In this document: positions 11,536-21,882 of the stretch, piece by piece | Layout: each line of letters starts with the position of its first letter | Numbering within the stretch: the stretch's first letter is position 1 | DNA from: Zoroaster sp. YZ-2022 | Lineage: Eukaryota; Echinodermata; Asteroidea; Forcipulatida; Zoroasteridae | Direction of reading: 5' to 3' | Assembly: GCA_029582265.1 (NCBI GenBank) | Contig: CM055823.1 | Coordinates: 3,286,001-3,350,000 of the forward strand | DNA: 64,000 bases | The notes under the pieces: model-generated | What the model saw: the letters and a program-made list of their open reading frames with translations, nothing else | What the model was told of the DNA's origin: nothing | Database searches by the model: none | Made by a program: the position numbers and the translations under genes

Positions 11536-11635
11536 CTTTTTCCTACTTGTGTAATTTAACCTAAATTCCTTGTTTTAACATTCAAAAGCCATTCTTCAGG
11601 CAGAAATTTACTTTAATAAGATTTTGAGTTTACAA

Positions 11636-12027
11636 TAAGCTTGGGCGATAACACGATAATACCTTTTTTATTAGATTACGATTTCGAGAACTTTTTTAAG
11701 TTATCAAGATATCAGCAAAATATATCGCAATTTAAAAAAAAAAATCGCCATTGTGAGTTAAGTCAGAAATTCCATGGAAACAAAATTACAGCAGTCTTTT
11801 CAGCTTTACGAAGTAAGAAACAAAAACGAACTACTTCAGAAGTACATACACGCTCTGCAAACGAATTTGTGATTTATTGTGACGCATGTAGAGGGTATAT
11901 ACCTGTGGTTATTAGCTCTAAAGCAATCATGCCTGAATGAAAAATAGTAATCGCGATAGTATCGAAAATTGCAATATTAGTTTGCCGATATATCGTGGAT
12001 GAAAACAATTGATATTGCCCAAGCTTA
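11636..12027. mobile_element. hAT-like MITE, TIR TAAGCTTGGGCGATA, 8-bp TSD
   Basis: Left TAAGCTTGGGCGATAACACG and right TGATATTGCCCAAGCTTA are inverted. The flanks GTTTACAA (11628-11635) and GTCTACAA (12028-12035) are an 8-bp target duplication with one mismatch, as expected for the hAT superfamily. The 392-bp body is non-coding. Orthologous copies are at 36033-36430 and, reversed, 57355-57759, so the insertion predates the locus duplications. A right-half copy lies at about 13676-13797. Confidence 0.75.
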
Positions 12028-12344
12028 GTCTACAACACATGTTAAATGCAAGTACCAAGCTTATTAATTTCTTACGGAAATCCTTAAAGAAATGGTTAAT
12101 GCATTTCTAATGAGCCTAGATGATCTGATGATCGTTGGAGCCAGCACGTGTGAAGTGGACGTGGTTTATGTTGGAATTACGTCACACTAACAAACAGGAT
12201 AAGGCTCCCAAATTTATTCAGATTGTTTGGGATTCTGTTTGGAGAATAAAATGGGCTGATCTTCACGTACTAACACATACATTATTGGTAATCTTTAAAA
12301 AACATGATTATAGCTTGATATGAGGTGGTATTATTTTAGTTCAA

Positions 12345-12517
12345 TTAACCCTCCTACTTTAGTGGCAAGTAGCTATAGTGGTCAAAACCAGTCAACTGCC
12401 TTGTTTTGAATGTTGACCCAAATGTGCACACGGGGGCATTTTTGACTGGTTTTTACTGCCATTTTGACCACCCTCAACAATACAAGACAAGACTTTTACC
12501 AGTCAAAATGGTCAACT
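12345..12517 (+). mobile_element. Truncated TTAACCCT MITE
   Basis: Has the left end TTAACCCTCCTAC and the conserved block AGTGGCAAGTAGCTATAGTG through ACTTTTACCAGTCAAAATGG. The 63-bp array and right end are deleted, joining directly to the sequence that lies just upstream of the next exon. Confidence 0.65.
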
Positions 12518-12622
12518 CATGCTCTGGGAACTTATTTATAAGTTGTTTACTTCCATTCAGAAACTGAAAACTTTTCTAGTTGTTGAGAATGTATTTTTAT
12601 TTATATTTTCTTTCTGGGACAG

Positions 12623-12710
12623 GTTATCGTACAATTCGTCAGTGGACCTGGTTCCAGCCAACATACTGTCAATGGTTTCTTTTCCAGTGAGCCCTGTCGC
12701 CATCCTACAG
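12623..12710 (+). CDS. Exon: last strands of a CUB domain (copy 1)
   Basis: An 88-bp exon between acceptor TTTCTTTCTGGGACAG and donor CTACAG|GTAACT, phase 0 in and 1 out. It encodes VIVQFVSGPGSSQHTVNGFF then SSEPC. The alternating hydrophobic VIVQFVSG followed by NGFF is typical of the final strands of CUB domains. The same exon is at 38625-38712 and, reversed, 56546-56459. The open frame is kept in all three. In this copy the upstream partner exon (11272) is frameshifted and the N-terminal partner is deleted. Confidence 0.65.
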
Positions 12711-12894
12711 GTAACTTACCCTCATTTACGTGATCCAATTATGCCTTCAAATTTTGTACTAGTATCTTGTAAATGAATTATCCCAACAAAGTGTTGACAC
12801 ATAGCCATCTTTGCAAATACCATACTGAGCATGCCCAAACTGATATTAGCAATGCATGCTGGTCTAGCTAACGAACAAAAATACTGCAAAACTG

Positions 12895-13565
12895 ATCTTA
12901 CCTTCCCAGATATTGTCTATCGGTGTTACAACCACACTGAACAACAATTAGCCGTGCTGCTAAACTGATCTTATACCTCCCCAGATATTGTCTATCGGTG
13001 TTACAACCACACTGAACAACAATTAGCCGTGCTACAAAACTGATCTTACCTCCCCAGATATTGTCTATCAGTGTTACAACCACACTGAACAACAGTTAGC
13101 CGTGCTGCAAAACTGATCTTACCTCCTCAGATATTGTCTATCAGTGTTACAACCACACTGAACAACAATTAGCCGTGCTTCAAAACTGATCTTACCTCCC
13201 CAGATATTGTCTATCAGTGTTACAACCACACTGAACAACAATTAGCCGTGCTACAAAACTGATCTTACCTCCCCAGATATTGTCTATCAGTGTTACAACC
13301 ACACTGAACAACAATTAGCCATGCTGCTAAACTGATCTTAGCTCCCCAGATATTGTCTATCAGTGTTACAACCACACTGAACAACAATTAGCCATGCTGC
13401 TAAACTGATCTTACCTCCTCCCAGATATTGTCTATCAGTGTTACAACCACACTGAACAACAATTAGCCATGCTGCAAAACTGATCTTACCTCCCCAGATA
13501 TTGTCTATCAGTGTTACAACCACACTGAACAACAATTAGCCGTGCTGCAAAACTGATCTTACCTC
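12895..13565. repeat. 73-bp minisatellite, ~9 units (copy 1)
   Basis: The unit GATCTTACCTCCCCAGATAT, TGTCTATCAGTGTTACAACC, ACACTGAACAACAATTAGCC and ATGCTGCAAAACT repeats about nine times. It lies in the intron downstream of exon 12623-12710. The paralogous arrays have about 7 units (38890-39392) and about 35 units (53745-56285). Confidence 0.9.
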
Positions 13566-13589
13566 CCCACTGAACAACAATTAGCCATG

Positions 13590-13680
13590 CTTGGAGTGGA
13601 GCGTCATGGCCGAGCAGTTTAGTGCATCGGATTTGTGTTCTGATGGCTGAGTCAGAATGTGGGTTCGAATCCTGCAAACA
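13590..13680 (+). mobile_element. Truncated tRNA-derived SINE head
   Basis: Contains CATGGCCGAGCAGTTTAGTG (A-box-like) and GTGGGTTCGAATCCTGC (B box) spaced as in tRNAs with a long variable arm. It is the head of the SINE that is complete at 39393-39768. Here it ends just after the B box and joins a partial hAT MITE. Confidence 0.6.
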
Positions 13681-14057
13681 AATTTGTGATTTATTGTGAC
13701 TCGTGTAGAGGGGTACAAACCTGTGGTTATCGGCTCTAAAACATAAATTTATGTTTGCCGATATATCGTGGATGAAAGAAATTGATATCACCCAAGCTTA
13801 GTCTACATGTTAAATGGAAGCACCAAGCTTATTAATTTCTAACATAAATCCTTAAAGAAATGAGTGGTTAATCCATTTCCAATGGGCTTCTAGATTTGAT
13901 GATTGTTGGAGCCAGCACATGCAAAGTGGACGTGGATTATGTTGGAATTACATCACACTAACAAACAGGATAAGGCTCCCATATTTATTCAGATTATTTG
14001 GGATTCTGTTTGGAGAATAAAATGGGCTGATCTTCACGTACTAACACATACATTATT
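13676..14057 (+). repeat. Local duplicate of 11860-12285
   Basis: Starts inside the hAT-like MITE (TTGTGATTTATTGTGAC to CCCAAGCTTAGTCTACATG) and continues through the same single-copy flank as 12035-12285 (CACCAAGCTTATTAATTTCT, TGGGCTGATCTTCACGTACT). This shows a tandem duplication inside the locus. It stops at CATTATT, where the SINE with the 46-bp array is inserted. Sequence matching 12287-12440 resumes at 15273. Confidence 0.65.
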
Positions 14058-15272
14058 AAACAATTGAATTAATTTTTGCCCTACACCGACGTGTGTATAG
14101 CACTGTATACTCAGTGCTTTCTTGCCCTACACCGACGTGTGTATAGCACTGTATACTCAGTGCTTTCTTGCCCTACACCGACGTGTGTATAGCACTGTAT
14201 ACTCAGTGCTTTCTTGCCCTACACCGACGTGTGTATAGCACTGTATACTCGGTGCTTTCTTGCCCTACACCGGCGATGTGTATAGCACTGTATACTCAGT
14301 GCTTTCTTGCCCTACACCGGCGTGTGTATAGCACTGTATACTCGGTGCTTTCTTGCCCTACACCGGCGTGTGTATAGCACTGTATACTTTCGGTGCTTTC
14401 TTGCCCTACACCGGCGTGTATAGCACTGTATACTCGGTGCTTTCTTGCCCTACACCGGCGTGTGTATAGCACTGTATACTCGGTGCTTTCTTGCCCTACA
14501 CCGGCGTGTGTATAGCACTGTATACTCCGTGCTTTCTTGCCCTACACCGACGTGTATAGCACTGTATACTCGGTGCTTTCTTGCCCTACACCGACGTGTG
14601 TATAGCACTGTATACTCAGTGTTTTCTTGCCCTACACCGACGTGTGTATAGCATGTATACTCAGTGCTTTCTTGCCCAACACCGACGTGTGTATAGCATG
14701 TATACTCAGTGCTTTCTTGCCCTAAAACGACGTGTGTGTAGCACTGTATACTCGGTGCTTTCTTGCCCTACCCCGTCGTGTGTATAGCACTGTATACTCG
14801 GTGCTTTCTTGCCCTACACCGACGTGTGTATAGCACTGTATACTCAGTGCTTTCTTGCCCTACACCGACGTGTGTATAGCATGTATACTCAGTGCTTTCT
14901 TGCCCTACACCGACATGTGTATAGCACTGTATACTCGGTGCTTTCTTGCCCTACACCGACGTGTGTATAGCACTGTATACTCTGTGCTTTCTTGCCCTAC
15001 ACCGACGTGTGTATAGCACTGTATACTCAGTGCTTTCTTGCCCTACACCGACGTGTGTATAGCACTGTATACTCGGTGCTTTCTTGCCCTACACCGATGT
15101 GTGTATAGCACTGTATACTCGGTACTTTCGGAGTGTCTGTGAAAAAACTACACATGCAACTCGGGCGGGATTCAAACCCACGACCTCCTGCTTACTAGTG
15201 CAGATGTCTTGACCTCTCAACCACTGAGCTTGCCCGATGTTGATTGGCCGGCTAGAATCCCATATAGCAGTG
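14058..15272 (-). mobile_element. tRNA-derived SINE with an amplified 46-bp tail
   Basis: Compared with the empty site at 12282-12300 (CATTATT|GGTAATC), this copy gains 1215 bp. The minus-strand head at about 15238-15160 has GCTCAGTGGTTGAGAGG and GGGTTTGAATCCC as A and B boxes. The rest is a tandem array of the tail unit seen once in the sibling SINE at 9829-9985. No target duplication is obvious. Confidence 0.65.
14078..15125. repeat. 46-bp minisatellite, ~22-23 units, derived from a SINE tail
   Basis: The unit TTGCCCTACACCGACGTGTG, TATAGCACTGTATACTCAGT, GCTTTC repeats with few changes (CGACG/CGGCG, CAGT/CGGT). Internal TATAGCACTGTATA gives each unit a small near-palindrome. Overlapping open frames across it are repeat artefacts. 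Confidence 0.9.
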
Positions 15273-15360
15273 GTAATCTTTAAAAAAACATGATTATAGC
15301 TTGACATGAAACATTCCATCCCTTGAAATATTTCTGTCTGAGGTGGTATTATTTTAGTTC

Positions 15361-15456
15361 AATTAACCCTCCTATTTAGTGGCAAGTAGCTATAGAGGTC
15401 AAAACCAGTCAACTGCCTGTTTTGACTGTTGACCCAAATGTGCACACAGGGGCATT
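15361..15456 (+). mobile_element. TTAACCCT MITE, cut by the assembly gap
   Basis: Starts TTAACCCTCCTATTTAGTGG and runs into the N gap after GCACACAGGGGCATT. The remainder is unseen. Confidence 0.6.
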
Positions 15457-15956
15457 NNNNNNNNNNNNNNNNNNNNNNNNNNNNNNNNNNNNNNNNNNNN
15501 NNNNNNNNNNNNNNNNNNNNNNNNNNNNNNNNNNNNNNNNNNNNNNNNNNNNNNNNNNNNNNNNNNNNNNNNNNNNNNNNNNNNNNNNNNNNNNNNNNNN
15601 NNNNNNNNNNNNNNNNNNNNNNNNNNNNNNNNNNNNNNNNNNNNNNNNNNNNNNNNNNNNNNNNNNNNNNNNNNNNNNNNNNNNNNNNNNNNNNNNNNNN
15701 NNNNNNNNNNNNNNNNNNNNNNNNNNNNNNNNNNNNNNNNNNNNNNNNNNNNNNNNNNNNNNNNNNNNNNNNNNNNNNNNNNNNNNNNNNNNNNNNNNNN
15801 NNNNNNNNNNNNNNNNNNNNNNNNNNNNNNNNNNNNNNNNNNNNNNNNNNNNNNNNNNNNNNNNNNNNNNNNNNNNNNNNNNNNNNNNNNNNNNNNNNNN
15901 NNNNNNNNNNNNNNNNNNNNNNNNNNNNNNNNNNNNNNNNNNNNNNNNNNNNNNNN
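15457..15956. other. Assembly gap (500 N)
   Basis: Exactly 500 Ns, so probably a gap of placeholder length. Open frames drawn through it are meaningless. Confidence 0.99.
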
Positions 15957-16235
15957 ACGGAAAACTTTTCTTGGGGAACCCAAATGAGGCGTGGCAAACA
16001 ATAACGTCATGCAATAAGTGGATCGATTGGGATTTATCATTACTCATCAGTAGACCTCGTTACCTGCAAGTGCAAAGGCAATTACCAGCAATGCGAAAGA
16101 CGGTGACCAAAGACCATCCCATGCTAACAGCGCTCGTTGGGCGGCCGGATAAGTCGGCGTCAAAAAGCAGACGTTGTCACGGACGTCGGGAAGGTGGTCA
16201 CTTTCTAAGCGTTGTGCGTCGTTGGCAAACAGTAT

Positions 16236-16770
16236 GAAGTACAACAGGTCGATTTTCAGCGTTGGCTGGCGTGGTTATATCTGGACAACATAGCGTCGTG
16301 GTAAGGTTGTGCCGCGGTCGGGAAATGTCGCAGTACAAGGTCGATATTCAGCGTTGGCTGGCGTGGTTATAACTCTGGGACAACATAACGTCCGGCGTAC
16401 TAAGGTTATGCCAGCGATCGGAAATGTTGTGCAGTATACAAGGTCGATATTCAACGTTGGCTGGCGTGAAGTATAGTGGGCAATGTAACGTCGGCGTTTT
16501 AAGGTTTTGTCGCGTCGGCAAATGTTGTACAGTATAACAGGTCAATTTTCAGCGTTGGCTAGCGTGGATTATAATGTGAACGGCAGCGTAACGTCGGTGA
16601 TCGGCAAATGTCGTGCGGTATACAGGTCGATTTTCAACCTTGGCAGCAACGGAGTATAATGTGGTCAATGTAGCGTCGGCGTTTTAAGGTTTGTGCCAAT
16701 GTTGGCAAATGTTGTACAGTATAACAGGTCGATTTTCAGCGTTGGCACAACATGGTTAAAATGTGTACAA
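16236..16770 (+). repeat. Degenerate ~85-105 bp tandem repeat inside a GTTGGC-rich element
   Basis: Recurring blocks AGGTCGATATTCAGCGTTGG, then CTGGCGTGGTTATA, AACGTCGGCGT, AAGGTT, GGCAAATGTTGT and ACAGTATA recur five or six times. The equivalent at 30925-31370 has a similar but not identical set of units. Confidence 0.65.
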
Positions 16771-16849
16771 CCCTAACTCTGACGCATCATCGTTGTGTCG
16801 ACGTCAAAGTCCAATGGTGTTTTAATTTCCGAAGAGGCAGGACATTGTA

Positions 16850-17553
16850 CACTTTAATTTTTTTTTAAATATCGTAATTTTACGGCGAAAAGTGTGTAAA
16901 TTCCACGGTGAATTACCGTATCATCCCTTTTTCAGTGTTTTACGGCCGAAACACGTGTTCGGCCGCTCCCATTGCACTCTGGGATATCCAATGTAAATCA
17001 TCTGACCTTAATTTGACCTAGCTTTGTGCTCGAATCATTTCAAGGTTTAAATATGTGAAAATGGGTCATTTAAGCCATTTTCAAATATTTACTGTTAACT
17101 TTATGATAAAAAGTTAAGATTTTGGTGTTCTCTTCTATTTTGATGTAAAAAGCACATTCAAAATTTCAAATATTGGGAATATAGATTAATTGCATGGCCT
17201 TCGTGATTTGAAAAAGACAGTATATAAAGGATACATGTACTAAACATTAGTAACTGGAGAGGGTCGTTGAAAAAGGAACCAGACTACAGCGTGCGTGTAG
17301 GGTAAGTGAAAAGACTTTGTGTAAAATAAACAATTGCATCGATTAACCCAAATTAATATCTTCAGATCCATCCCATAGTAAATGCAGCATCCCGTGGACG
17401 ATTCAACCTTAACTGCTTAAATACCGTAAATAATACGTTGCCGTAGATTCATTTCCAGTTATGAAAAATACTGTACCCGTGAATATATGGAAATATTTAA
17501 AACACGCTGCATTACGTTTGATCGGGAATTTTACGGGATTTCTTTTTACAGTG
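16850..17553. mobile_element. CACT-ended non-autonomous element
   Basis: The left end is CACTTTAATTTTTTTTTAAA and the right end reads TTTCTTTTTACAGTG, so its inverse starts CACTGTAAAAAGAAA. Subterminal TTACGG/CCGTAA motifs are inverted as well. The CACT ends recall CACTA (EnSpm) elements, but the poor match of the ends and the unclear 2-bp target duplication leave this open. It sits within GTTGGC-rich DNA on both sides, so it looks nested. The duplicate is 31441-32157. Confidence 0.5.
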
Positions 17554-17561
17554 TAGGTCTA

Positions 17562-17925
17562 CCCAGCCTAGCATGCATACGTTGGCACAACGTGTGCCAA
17601 GCGTTAATAACGGGTTGACTGCGTTGTCGGTACAACGTTGGCCTAACGTCTTCGGCGTTGTCGATGGAGAAAATAAGCGTCTGGCGGCGTCAACTGCCGG
17701 CGTTGGGCCAATCATAAAATATTATGTTGTCCCAGCGTTACTGTCGATCATCTGAGCGTTGGACGTGCCGACGTTGGCCCAACAAATACCGACGTTGTGA
17801 CAGGGTTGGCCCGACGTCGACCCAACGTTGGCCCGATGGAAAAATTAACGTCAACTGCCAACGTTGGGCCAACTTTAAATTCTTACGTTGGCCAACGTTG
17901 GCCCAACGTATGCATGTTAGCTGGG
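17562..17925. mobile_element. MITE with CCCAGCYTARCATGCATACGTTGG ends
   Basis: The left CCCAGCCTAGCATGCATACG then TTGG is inverted at the right (CAACGTATGCATGTTAGCTGGG). The interior is built of CGTTGGCCCAACG-like palindromic words. Length is 364 bp. The duplicate at 32166-32572 keeps the ends but many internal palindromes are scrambled by small deletions. Another left end of this family (CATCCCAGCTAACACGCGC) opens the composite at 30795. Confidence 0.65.
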
Positions 17926-18224
17926 ATGCTTTTCGTAGTTAATATTTATGAAAATAAATTGACATTTTCAAACAAATCGATGTGTAATAAATAAACAACA
18001 TGAAACATTCAAGTTAGTGTAAATTAATCGCAGTTGTTTAATCATTAATTCATCTCCAGTTTTTCTTAAAAAACAAAAACGTTACATGATTTTGTAGTGT
18101 TCAAATTTAATTACCTTCAGTTTATGCTACTTTTAAGTTTATGCTGTACAAAAATAGTTTTTCCTTGGGACAAATGAGTGCACCGTTATCATCATTCAGC
18201 AGGTAACAGTCGATGCAGTCACAG

Positions 18225-18755
18225 CCATCCAGGCTGCCCTGTCGGCTTCCTCAAAGGCACTACTCGCGAGTACTATTCGCGAATACTACAATGCGTACAA
18301 CTACCAGCAGTGCCTGGACAGAACAGTACAATTGGCAGCATTGCTCGATCGCGAATAGTTTACGAACAGTTCACGACCGCAATTTTTATGTTGTGTAAAG
18401 GCAATGCATTATTGTAGGTAACAGTCGCTGCAGTCGCAGCCAGCCAGCCTGACTTGTCGGCTTCCTCAAAGGCATTACTAGTTGCAAACACTACAATGCT
18501 TACTACCATGACTAGACAAAACTGTAATTGCCAGCTTAATAGGATTACTCACGAATAGCGGTTGCGAATAGTTAGCAAACACTTCACGACCACAAGTTAT
18601 GGATGTTATGGTTTGGAAGGCAATTGGTCATTATTCGCGAATAGTTGCAGGTATTCGCGCCTGCGCGATTAATCGAATAATTCAAAAACCACGAGTACGA
18701 TTAGCAACAACTATTCGCGAATATTCGAATAATCAAATTATTCGCACAGGCCTAG
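18225..18755. repeat. TTCGCGAATA-rich inverted-repeat DNA
   Basis: Multiple ATTCGCGAATAGTT motifs occur in both orientations, plus a terminal ATTATTCGCACAGGCCTAGG. A related terminus in the other orientation, TAGGCCTGGGCGAATA, occurs near 29908. These look like ends of a TIR transposon family, but one complete element cannot be delimited. Two tandem segments starting GCAGGTAACAGTCG (18198) and GTAGGTAACAGTCGCTGCAG (18414) are also visible. Confidence 0.45.
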
Positions 18756-19010
18756 GTTATACACTTTGGTTTTTCAACGAAAATACATAGTGATCAACGA
18801 AAAATGCATGGTGCATTTTGAAGATAAGGGCATGTTTTCAAAATTGCACTGATTGCACTGATGGATTTTGGAGGATTCAGGATGGTTCCTAGCCAGAATA
18901 CCTAGGGTTTTAGGGTTAATTGAGGTCACAGAACAGCTACCCCACCTCTTTTAAAATAGGGTCAAATATATTGTAGTTGAGCAATTTATTTTTGCAAAAA
19001 AGTATTATAG

Positions 19011-19096
19011 CCTTACGTTTCAAAACTAGCAGGTTCTTTCACAAAGGCAAAATTTAGTGCCATTTAGAAAGAACCTGCTAGAATCAAAACGTAAGG
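19011..19096. mobile_element. Hairpin MITE (CCTTACGTTT family), copy 2
   Basis: Intact inverted ends CCTTACGTTTCAAAACTAGC and GCTAGAATCAAAACGTAAGG. Same family as 10551-10636. Confidence 0.7.
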
Positions 19097-19166
19097 CCAA
19101 TAACCACTATTTTGCATTTATACTACAGGTCCTTTAGATTGGTAAGCAGTTTGCTACAACTAATTA

Positions 19167-19495
19167 TGTGTACCCGGAAGAAGGTCTTAAGGCTCTACGA
19201 CCTTCTTCTGGGCACACAAAGTACAACTTTTTGTCCCAGCAGAAAGTCGTAAGAAATAAAATGGCCTCTTTGAAAAAATTAGGGCATAACTGTTATATAT
19301 ATTTATTGCTAGAATTACTCCCAAGACATGTTTTTCCATTCCCATGCGGAATTGAACTTCCCTACAATGACATATAAATGGCCGAAAAACGACCAAACCT
19401 TCACACTCAGTTTTCTTGAAACACAATTTTGCACATTAATTGCTTACAACCTTTTGCCAGTCACACTTTTGTTACGTCCTTCTTACGGGCACACA
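19167..19495. mobile_element. TGTGTACCCGGAAG MITE, copy 2
   Basis: Same family as 10707-11017, with ends TGTGTACCCGGAAGAAGG and CCTTCTTACGGGCACACA. Confidence 0.75.
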
Positions 19496-19635
19496 ACATT
19501 TTGTTCTATTTTTATTGATAGTCTTCCCCTTGCTTCCCCCTAGGCTACTTACCTGGGTGGAGACTATTGTCCAATCAGAATTGGTGTCTTATGTGATGAG
19601 ATTTAATATTTTTTTCTTTTGTGTTTCCATGACAG

Positions 19636-19814
19636 CATGCATAGAGTACATGGATGCCGACTTTCCGGGTAAATTTAGTTGGCCCAAGAATACCCTCTTA
19701 ATTGGTTCCCAGAACTGTTACAATGTCATAAGCACCCACCCAGCACTCAACCATCGTATCCTGAGATTTGAAAACTTAGTTTTGAGCCTAAAGGACTGTG
19801 ATACCCATATAAAG
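19636..19814 (+). CDS. Exon: N-terminal half of a CUB domain (intact)
   Basis: A 179-bp exon after acceptor GTTTCCATGACAG and before donor ATAAAG|GTTTGT, phase 1 in and 0 out. The 59 codons begin CIEYMDADFPGKFSWPKN, later NCYNVI, then RFENLVLSLKDCDTHIK. CUB domains open with a cysteine, a PG-x-F/I-x-S/W-P motif and a second cysteine about 27 residues on, and reach a conserved C-x-D-x-I near mid-domain. All are present. The phase-0 exit joins exon 35378-35461 in frame. Its duplicate, 34265-34430, has lost 13 bp. In this copy no intact middle exon lies downstream before the next module, so how it is spliced is unknown. Confidence 0.75.
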
Positions 19815-20190
19815 GTTTGTGTTGGGTAGGAAAAAGTAAACAAATTTGTTATTGTTTGTTTGTTCGTTCGTTTATTCAGGTCAAAGCCACCAATGTGCAG
19901 ACCTGTGATTTCACATACATAAGCACCCACCTCAACCCTCAGGTCAAAGCCACCAATGTGCAGACCTGTGATTTCTCAGGATTTTCCTGATTTCAGGATT
20001 TTTGACAAATCTCCCTTTGCCTCAAAATTTTCTTGAAAGAGAAGTAGCCACCAAGGAAAGAAAAAGTAGCTTCTAGTTTCTTGTTAGTGGAGATGTGGAG
20101 AGTCTGTAAATCCTCCACAGTTAAACATCCGGAAGGTTCAGGGGACTTTGTCCTCGAGACCAAAGGGAGACCCAGGCCTGCTACCCATTT

Positions 20191-20346
20191 GTGGCAGTTT
20201 TGGGGTAGCTCATTAATTCTCTAGAACATTATTGCCATTATCTGAGAGAAAGAGACACCATGAAATTGCAGTGAAATTATGGTGAACTGTTATTTCATGG
20301 CAAAACAGATTTTCAGGGCATTTTCAGGGTAAAGTTATTCATAGTG
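20191..20346. mobile_element. Half copy of a CACTATGAATAACTTTACCC MITE
   Basis: Matches the right half of the element at 40783-41068 (GTGGCAGTTTTGGGGTAGCT to GGGTAAAGTTATTCATAGTG). The left half is absent. This lies exactly where the downstream module (20350 onward) begins. Confidence 0.6.
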
Positions 20347-20698
20347 TTAACATAATTCCTGAAGCCAGTTTTTCATTGTTATCGCACTTATGGAACATTG
20401 AAAAAGTATTTTTACAAATGTTGTGATTTGAGCAATAAAGGAAAGCAAAGCAAATGCTTATAGATTTCACCCCAGCACTGTTCACAACAGCGGCCCCAAT
20501 ACCCCAAGAAAAATTTACTTGCATTTTTCAAAACTGCCCAATCACACCTGTGTTGTTTACTATGTAGTCCATTTCCCTTGTTTTATTTGATTACATTAAA
20601 ATGATCTAAAACAGGTTCATTATAAGTAAGACTAATTGCGGTGATTAGTGAAATTCACTACTTGAGTAATCACACAGCAATTACTCATAAGTACTTGA

Positions 20699-21448
20699 TT
20701 AACCCTCCTACTACAGCTGAACTTGAGTGGCAAGTAGCTATAGTGGTCAAAACCAGTCAACTGCCTGTTTTGATTGTTGACCCAAATGTGCACAGGGGCA
20801 TTTTTGACTGTTTTTACTGTCATTTTGACCACCCTCAACAATACAAAAACAATACTTTTACCAGTCAAAAGCAGTGACTCATTTGACCTGTAATTTTACC
20901 CCCACTACATGCAAGGTTTGACAGTGTTCTAGTGCACTAGATATACCTTGGCAAAGTATATCAACATTTGGACTGCAAGGTTTGACAGTGTTCTAGTGCA
21001 CTAGATATACCTTGGCAAGTATATCAACATTTTGACTGCAAGGTTTGACAGTGTTCTGGTGCACTAGATATACCTTGCAGAAGTATATCAACATTTGGAC
21101 TGCAAGGTTTGACAGTGTTCTAGTGCACTAGATATACCTTGGCAAGTATATCAACATTTTGACTGCCAAGGTTTTAGTGTTCTAGTGCACTAGATATACC
21201 TTGCAAAAGTATATCAACATTTTGACTGCAAGGTTTGACAGTGTTCTAGTGCACTAGATATACCTTGGCAAGTATATCAACATTTGGACTGCAAGGTTTG
21301 ACAGTGTTCTAGTGCACTAGATATACCTTGGCAAGTATATCAACATTTGGACTGCAAGGTTTGACAGTGTTCTAGTGCACTAGATATACCTTGGCAAGTA
21401 TATCAACATTTGGACTGATTTTGACCCTTGCAGTCATAGAAGGGTTAA
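20699..21448 (+). mobile_element. TTAACCCT MITE carrying an internal 63-bp array (8 units)
   Basis: Starts TTAACCCTCCTAC and ends TAGAAGGGTTAA. The TTAA at both ends may be a target duplication. About 210 bp of conserved left body (AAGTAGCTATAGTGGTCAAA, CCAAATGTGCACAGGGGC) precede the tandem array and a 35-bp right end. Eight family members are visible in the window with 0, 1, 4, 7, 8 and 13 array units, so the array is part of the element and varies in length. Confidence 0.75.
20912..21416. repeat. 63-bp minisatellite, 8 units, with a 14-bp palindrome
   Basis: The unit is TGCAAGGTTTGACAGTGTTC, TAGTGCACTAGATATACCTT, GGCAAGTATATCAACATTTT, GAC. Every unit contains TCTAGTGCACTAGA, a perfect palindrome. 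Confidence 0.9.
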
Positions 21449-21516
21449 TGAAGGGAAACATGTTACATGTAATTGTGATTAACAGGAATACAAGAGGGAA
21501 TGTTTGTTTCTTATAG

Positions 21517-21648
21517 GTCGCTAGTGGAGCTTTAGAAGTGATGATTGAGGCTGACCTAATCAAGATGGAGTTTGCAGGTCACTGCTGGCTGTCCTAGAAA
21601 AGACTGGCATTAAACTGCTTGGTCTCAGACAAGGAGGATACGCTCGAG
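21517..21648 (+). CDS. 132-bp exon of the downstream module, frame unclear (copy 1)
   Basis: Bounded by acceptor TTGTTTCTTATAG and strong donor CTCGAG|GTATGT. Read in phase 0 it opens VASGALEVMIEADLIKMEFA but meets TAG after 26 codons. A second frame, open in the last two thirds, reads SLLAVLEKTGIKLLGLGQGG then YAR and joins in frame (Gly across the splice) to the KFVNIPLEID exon at 23231. So a single-base frameshift appears to lie between residues 17 and 26. All four copies (here, 44628-44759, 48173-48042, 63124-62993) share it. No family is recognised; a zona-pellucida-like region after the CUB domains is one untested idea. Confidence 0.45.
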
Positions 21649-21875
21649 GTATGTTAGCTTTCTTGTCAAGCTTGTGTGGCCTTTTAAAGGTATATCATGC
21701 ATTTGACGGGCATGGATGTTTTTGGATGGCCATTTCTTCACAGGATGAGGTATACATTGCTGATCTAAATCTACAATCTTGTGCAAACTTCATTGGGATA
21801 TCCCTCTGTCCACCAGTTAATGTTGCTGTCAGTGTGCTCAAAAGTTTGTTGAAACTGGTGTGCATAAATTTGTGA
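21649..21875 (+). CDS. Open frame reading through the 132-bp exon donor, possible extra exon
   Basis: The frame GQGGYARG continues past the donor into MLAFLSSL, then YHAFDGHGCFW, ISSQDEVYIADLNLQSCANF and IGISLCPPVNVAVSVLKSLL. The same frame is open in the reverse copies at 48041-47788 and 62992-62727. In the left-arm copy (44760-45000) a 14-bp deletion breaks it. It could be an alternative terminal exon or an exon starting after TTCTTCACAG. Because the copies are similar in introns as well, an open frame alone is weak evidence. Confidence 0.3.
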
Positions 21876-21882
21876 CTCGCTC

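Larger units (their letters stand above)
15957..20180 (+). repeat. Segmental duplication, copy A (pair: 30635-34735)
   Basis: About 4.1 kb aligns in the same orientation with 30635-34735. The shared content includes GAGGCGTGGCAAACAATAACG, the GTTGGC-rich element with its nested CACT element, the TTCGCGAATA motifs, two MITEs and one CUB exon. Differences are mainly small indels. It begins directly at the edge of an N gap, so an assembly duplicate cannot be excluded. Confidence 0.8.

Noticed and set aside
12898..13791. Repeated hydrophobic frames VVVTLIDNIWGGKIS
   Set aside because: Minus-strand translations of the 73-bp array.
15359..16237. Long open frames through the first N gap
   Set aside because: They consist mainly of unknown residues across 500 Ns and have no meaning.
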